A DNA stretch of 55,079 nt from an uncultured bacterium (GTDB lineage: Bacteria > Atribacterota > Atribacteria > Atribacterales > Caldatribacteriaceae): assembly GCA_937139415.1 (NCBI GenBank), contig CAKZPS010000037.1, positions 1 through 55,079 of the forward strand, read 5' to 3'. Shown here piece after piece: positions 52,163 through 55,079 of this stretch. The notes beneath the pieces are model-generated. The model had not been told where the DNA came from. It made no database searches and saw only the letters and a program-made list of their open reading frames with translations. Numbering within the stretch: position 1 is the first letter of the stretch; every line of letters starts with the position of its first letter. A program made the position numbers and the translations under genes.

Positions 52163-53531
52163 TTTTATGCCCTCCTACTAAAACTCCACGGAGTCGGATA
52201 TGAGGACTTCCTGTCGGTGTCGGAAGGCCCATTTGCTCTCCTTTTCCACACCCTCCGATCTGAGTCCATCGAAAATCGGAGGCAACAGCATCAATCTGCA
52301 TGAGAGTTCGAAAGAGATTCCCACTCAAAACTATATCTTTCACCATCTCTCCAATTTTTCCGTTTTCAATGCGATATCCATAAGCTGCGGAAAAGGTAAA
52401 AAGTTCTAAAGCGGTATTCCCCCCAATATATTCTACTGCATACAAACCTCGATCGATGTCCCGGAAAAGCTCTTCCCTATCTATAACCCCCTCCTCAATG
52501 GCAGTATTACTCATCCGCACTACAGGCGGAAAATGATAAGATACAGTTCGTGCATTCCCAGTAGGGAATTCTTGCATCAGGTACGCAGTTTCCCGAGAAT
52601 GCAACCGTCCGGTGAGGTAACCATTTCGAATGAGATACGTCCGTCGCGTAGGAATGCCCTCGTCATCATAGGGCGACGAACCACGTAATCCCTCGAGACT
52701 TCCATCATCGAAAACGTTGAGGAGAGGAGAGGCGATTGGTTTCCCCAAAAGCATCATTTTCTGCAACTTTTCGTTACGAGTGATAAAATCCGCTTCACTC
52801 AAATGGCCGAAAGCCTCGTGAATGAAGACTCCTGCCAACACGGGATCCAAAACTACGTCACACATTCCTCCTTCGAAAGAGGGCGCTTCAAGAAGCGCAC
52901 CGGCTTTTCGTCCCACCTCTTGAGCTAAGGATTCCTGTCCTCGCACTACTTCAAATCCACCCCGCTCAGCGACTCCGTTTCGATACACTTCGAGACGGTC
53001 GTTCTTCCTCGCTACCGCAACGAAAGTAAGGGAAACGTCAGGTTTTCCCATCTCTAAAAAAGAGCCGTCGGAATTGGCAATATATATTTCGCGCCATTCG
53101 TCACGATATTCTACCGAACAATGAGAGAGAAATGGAGCGCTTTCCCTCATAATCTGGGCGTACTCTTGCATGAGCTTTACCTTGGTGTCGAGAGGAAGAT
53201 AACGAAAATCCTCTTTTACCTCGCACTTCCACGCTGCTTCTACCGGCTCAGCTCTCGTCACCCCTCTCCCACCTGCCGGAAGAAGAGAAACAGAGTGGAG
53301 GGCTACCTCCACTCGTTCTCTCACTCCATTCCAACCGCTAAAGGTGTTGAACCACCAACTCGTTTTGGGATGTAAAACTCGGACGTATCCGCCCTCCTCG
53401 ACTCCAGACTGAACTTTCTCCACCAAACCATTCTGTAAACGGATAAGGGCAGAGGTAATCCGCTCTAAACGAATTTCTAAATATTCTCCATGCTGGGGAA
53501 TTTTCACCAACTCAAGGAGTTGACTCTTCAT
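52155..53531 (-). CDS. tldD: TldD-family zinc metalloprotease
   Basis: 458 residues from the ATG at 53531. The zinc motif HEAFGH is present (about residue 245) after VLDPVLAGVFI. Other family blocks are SSPYDDEGIPTRRTYLIRNG, NARTVSYHFPPVVRMSNT, YIGGNTALELFTFSA and QIGGCGKGEQMGLPTPTGSPH. It is the active subunit of the TldD-TldE protease. The gene overlaps the end of the SurA-like gene by about 20 bases. No obvious peptide-precursor gene is next to the pair. Confidence 0.92.
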   Translation of the reverse strand: MKSQLLELVKIPQHGEYLEIRLERITSALIRLQNGLVEKVQSGVEEGGYVRVLHPKTSWWFNTFSGWNGVRERVEVALHSVSLLPAGGRGVTRAEPVEAAWKCEVKEDFRYLPLDTKVKLMQEYAQIMRESAPFLSHCSVEYRDEWREIYIANSDGSFLEMGKPDVSLTFVAVARKNDRLEVYRNGVAERGGFEVVRGQESLAQEVGRKAGALLEAPSFEGGMCDVVLDPVLAGVFIHEAFGHLSEADFITRNEKLQKMMLLGKPIASPLLNVFDDGSLEGLRGSSPYDDEGIPTRRTYLIRNGYLTGRLHSRETAYLMQEFPTGNARTVSYHFPPVVRMSNTAIEEGVIDREELFRDIDRGLYAVEYIGGNTALELFTFSAAYGYRIENGKIGEMVKDIVLSGNLFRTLMQIDAVASDFRWTQIGGCGKGEQMGLPTPTGSPHIRLRGVLVGGHKSV

Positions 53532-54414
53532 TCTTCGTTTCTCCACCACTCTCGTTGCCTTCTTGGGTTTCTTTCGGCAAGTTTTCCTCTATTATGGCAA
53601 TTTCCGCTTTATTTTTCAACGTTTCAATCAGCTTATCGAATTCCTCTTGCTGCTTCTGAGGCGTCAGGCGAGCTACAATCTCTTCCTTCACTTCACTCAA
53701 TTCTTTAAGTCTGGGTTGGAGATGCTCGCTCACCAAAAATATGTGGAATCCATAACTGGTTTCAATAATGTCACTAAAATTGCCCGGTGCTAATTCGAAA
53801 ATAACTTTCTCGATTTCCGGATCTACTTCTCCCCTCTTCACATACCCCATTTCTCCGCCACTCACCGAATCCGGAGACTCAGACTTATTTTTCGCTACCT
53901 CTTCAAATGGTTTTCCACTCTTGAGTTCCTCTAAAACTTCCTCGGCTTTTTCCCTGGTACTCACCATAATATGGCTCACTCGAACCTGTTCGGGATCGGT
54001 GTAACGGGTGGGATTCGAAGTGTACTCTTTTTCGACCTCCTCATCGCTCACTTGAACTTTTTCCAAAATTTCTCGTTTAATAAACTCGCTCACCAAAACT
54101 TGTTTTTTAAGGCTCTCGAGTCTCTTCAGTACGGTCGGATCGTTTTCCAAATTATTTTTCTTTGCCTCTTGAACTAATAGAGCCTGGCGAATGAGCTGCT
54201 CCAGCAAATCCTTCATACCACCGGGAAACTGCACACGATAGGACTCAGGAAGACTATTCCAAATCTCTTCAAGCTCGGCAAGAAAGATAGGCTCACCATT
54301 CACCTGAGCAACAACCACTTGCTCGCTGGGAAAAGATGCTTCTTGGGCAAAGACGCAACTCGTCACCCCCATAACCACCATGGCCATCAAAACCAAAATT
54401 CGTTTCCCATTCAT
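53512..54414 (-). CDS. SurA/PrsA-like peptidyl-prolyl isomerase
   Basis: 300 residues from the ATG at 54414 (behind GAAGGAG). Signal peptide (ILVLMAMVVMGVTSCVFA; the Cys could be a lipidation site but the box is poor). The N-terminal chaperone helices (about 35-120) are followed by a PpiC parvulin domain about 140-240 with VRVSHIMVST, GGEMGYVKRGEVDPE and SYGFHIFLV. A charged C-terminal tail ends the protein. It assists folding of exported proteins. Positioned before the tldD-pmbA pair and after a small membrane protein gene. Confidence 0.88.
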   Translation of the reverse strand: MNGKRILVLMAMVVMGVTSCVFAQEASFPSEQVVVAQVNGEPIFLAELEEIWNSLPESYRVQFPGGMKDLLEQLIRQALLVQEAKKNNLENDPTVLKRLESLKKQVLVSEFIKREILEKVQVSDEEVEKEYTSNPTRYTDPEQVRVSHIMVSTREKAEEVLEELKSGKPFEEVAKNKSESPDSVSGGEMGYVKRGEVDPEIEKVIFELAPGNFSDIIETSYGFHIFLVSEHLQPRLKELSEVKEEIVARLTPQKQQEEFDKLIETLKNKAEIAIIEENLPKETQEGNESGGETKNEESTP

Positions 54415-54416
54415 AA

Positions 54417-54680
54417 TCATTCTCCTTCCTCTTCTTGGTTCTCTTTTTGTAAAAGGTGGAAAGAAAAACTATCCTCAATGGACTCCTTTTCTCGATTTTC
54501 CCCCCCTTCTCGTTTAAAATCAAGCAACAATTTCTTTTCCAGTTTTTCCACTCTCTCTTTTACTCCCTCGGTCAATCGATACAGATCTCGAAGCTTTTCA
54601 TTGAGCACCCAAAAAAGGAGAAGACCATATAAGGTGAGAATGATGAGTAACACACCTAACAGCAAATGATAACCCCCCAA
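54417..54680 (-). CDS. Small single-span membrane protein with coiled coil
   Basis: Up to 87 residues. One N-terminal transmembrane segment (LLGVLLIILTLYGLLLFWVL) followed by a charged heptad-like helix (about 28-60, LTEGVKERVEKLEKKLL) and an acidic tail. I do not recognise a family. TTG at 54680 or a TTG five codons on (54665, behind GGGGGG) could start it. It is adjacent to the SurA-like gene and may act at the membrane with it. Confidence 0.6.
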   Translation of the reverse strand: MGGYHLLLGVLLIILTLYGLLLFWVLNEKLRDLYRLTEGVKERVEKLEKKLLLDFKREGGENREKESIEDSFSFHLLQKENQEEEGE

Positions 54681-54697
54681 CTCTTCATTTTTTTCTT

Positions 54698-55079
54698 TCA
54701 GACCATCACTGAACCACTACGTATTTCTTTGGTTCCTTCGAAGCGTTCTTCAGTCACACCGATTCCGATGAGACAGTTGCGATGAATAACACAAGAAGCA
54801 GGAATACGACTCCCCTTCCCAACCAGATTTACTCCCCAATTCAAAAGTTCAGGACGAGCTAAGTTAGGAGTCAAATCTTCACCGTAACCTAAAACCGCAT
54901 TCTCTCCCACCACAACATTTTTATCCAGGATACTCTGATACACCAGGGCCCCTTTCTTGACCACCGAATCACCGAAAATGATGGAATCGACGACTTTTGC
55001 GCCTTCCTCAACAATCACTCCCGGAAATAAAACCGAATGGAAAACCCCCCCACGAATCAGAGCCCCCTCTCCGATGATA
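54698..55079 (-). CDS. GlgC-like nucleotidyltransferase, C-terminal fragment (cut by window end)
   Basis: Partial: only the C-terminal part is in the window, and the frame stays open to 55079. The visible region is a left-handed beta-helix made of hexapeptide repeats (VIVEEGAKVVDSIIFGDSV, VKKGALVYQSILDKNVV, GENAVLG). The preceding frame reads GEGALIRG and HSVLFPG, the pattern of ADP-glucose pyrophosphorylase C-terminal domains. The N-terminal nucleotidyltransferase domain would be off the edge. GlgC or GlgD is the best guess; glycogen synthesis would follow from that. Confidence 0.75.
   Translation of the reverse strand, partial: IIGEGALIRGGVFHSVLFPGVIVEEGAKVVDSIIFGDSVVKKGALVYQSILDKNVVVGENAVLGYGEDLTPNLARPELLNWGVNLVGKGSRIPASCVIHRNCLIGIGVTEERFEGTKEIRSGSVMV

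Overview
The window is a densely packed bacterial chromosome segment in which every confident gene except one lies on the minus strand. Genes abut or overlap by a few bases, TTG and GTG starts are common, and most starts have a strong GGAGG-type ribosome binding site. The content points to an anaerobic, H2-metabolising, probably thermophilic and deep-branching fermenter. The evidence is a multimeric [FeFe] hydrogenase operon, an HspR-controlled heat-shock operon, a class-2 (eukaryote-like) IleS, an AMMECR1/radical-SAM pair and a DUF2344/radical-SAM pair. I lean towards an Atribacterota- or Thermotoga-like lineage, but that is inference; no rRNA or tRNA gene is visible to settle it.

Layout, from low to high coordinate (transcription of minus-strand genes runs right to left). 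1-930: remnant of an IS256-family transposase and decayed DNA. 982-1626: KDPG aldolase, the only plus-strand gene. 1676-4653: nuclease, 2-hydroxyacid dehydrogenase, LemA, DMT transporter. 4726-7713: secE-nusG-rplK-rplA-[L10 leader]-rplJ-rplL from a perfect consensus promoter; rpoB does not follow rplL. 7822-12467: rpsF-ssb-rpsR-DUF2232-rplI-dnaB-PAC2. 12530-14994: metK and ahcY (activated methyl cycle). 15093-21750: rplU-rpmA-obgE-proB-proA-nadD-yqeK-LCP-rsfS. 21817-31715: AMMECR1-partner radical SAM enzyme, ApbE-like protein with an apparent frameshift, mreC, mreD, mrdA, rodA, radical SAM/DUF2344 pair, RNase G. 31712-41169: hydrogenase operon nuoE-HATPase-ferredoxin-(nuoF::gltD fusion)-hydC-hydB-hydA, followed by a YqgF-fold protein and AMMECR1. 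41283-45609: hsp20-dnaJ-hspR-clpC. 45711-55079: HD protein, LysM/M23 endopeptidase, ileS, the TldE/TldD protease pair, SurA-like isomerase, a small membrane protein and the 3' end of a glgC-like gene.

The most unusual region is the hydrogenase operon. It encodes one catalytic HydA but two NuoE-like and two NuoF-like subunits. One NuoF is fused to a complete GltD/NfnB-type FAD-NAD(P) module. The other has lost all four cysteines of its N-terminal [2Fe-2S] domain and its C-terminal ferredoxin extension. This suggests a larger or rewired electron-confurcating/bifurcating hydrogenase that could link H2, NAD(H), NADP(H) and ferredoxin.

Other points worth checking are a dnaB gene that appears to start on CUG (or AUC), an ApbE-family gene interrupted at a T9 run, a 184-bp perfect duplication encoding a LysM domain, and a palindrome-spaced consensus promoter in front of the heat-shock operon. 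rplJL is also separated from rpoBC.
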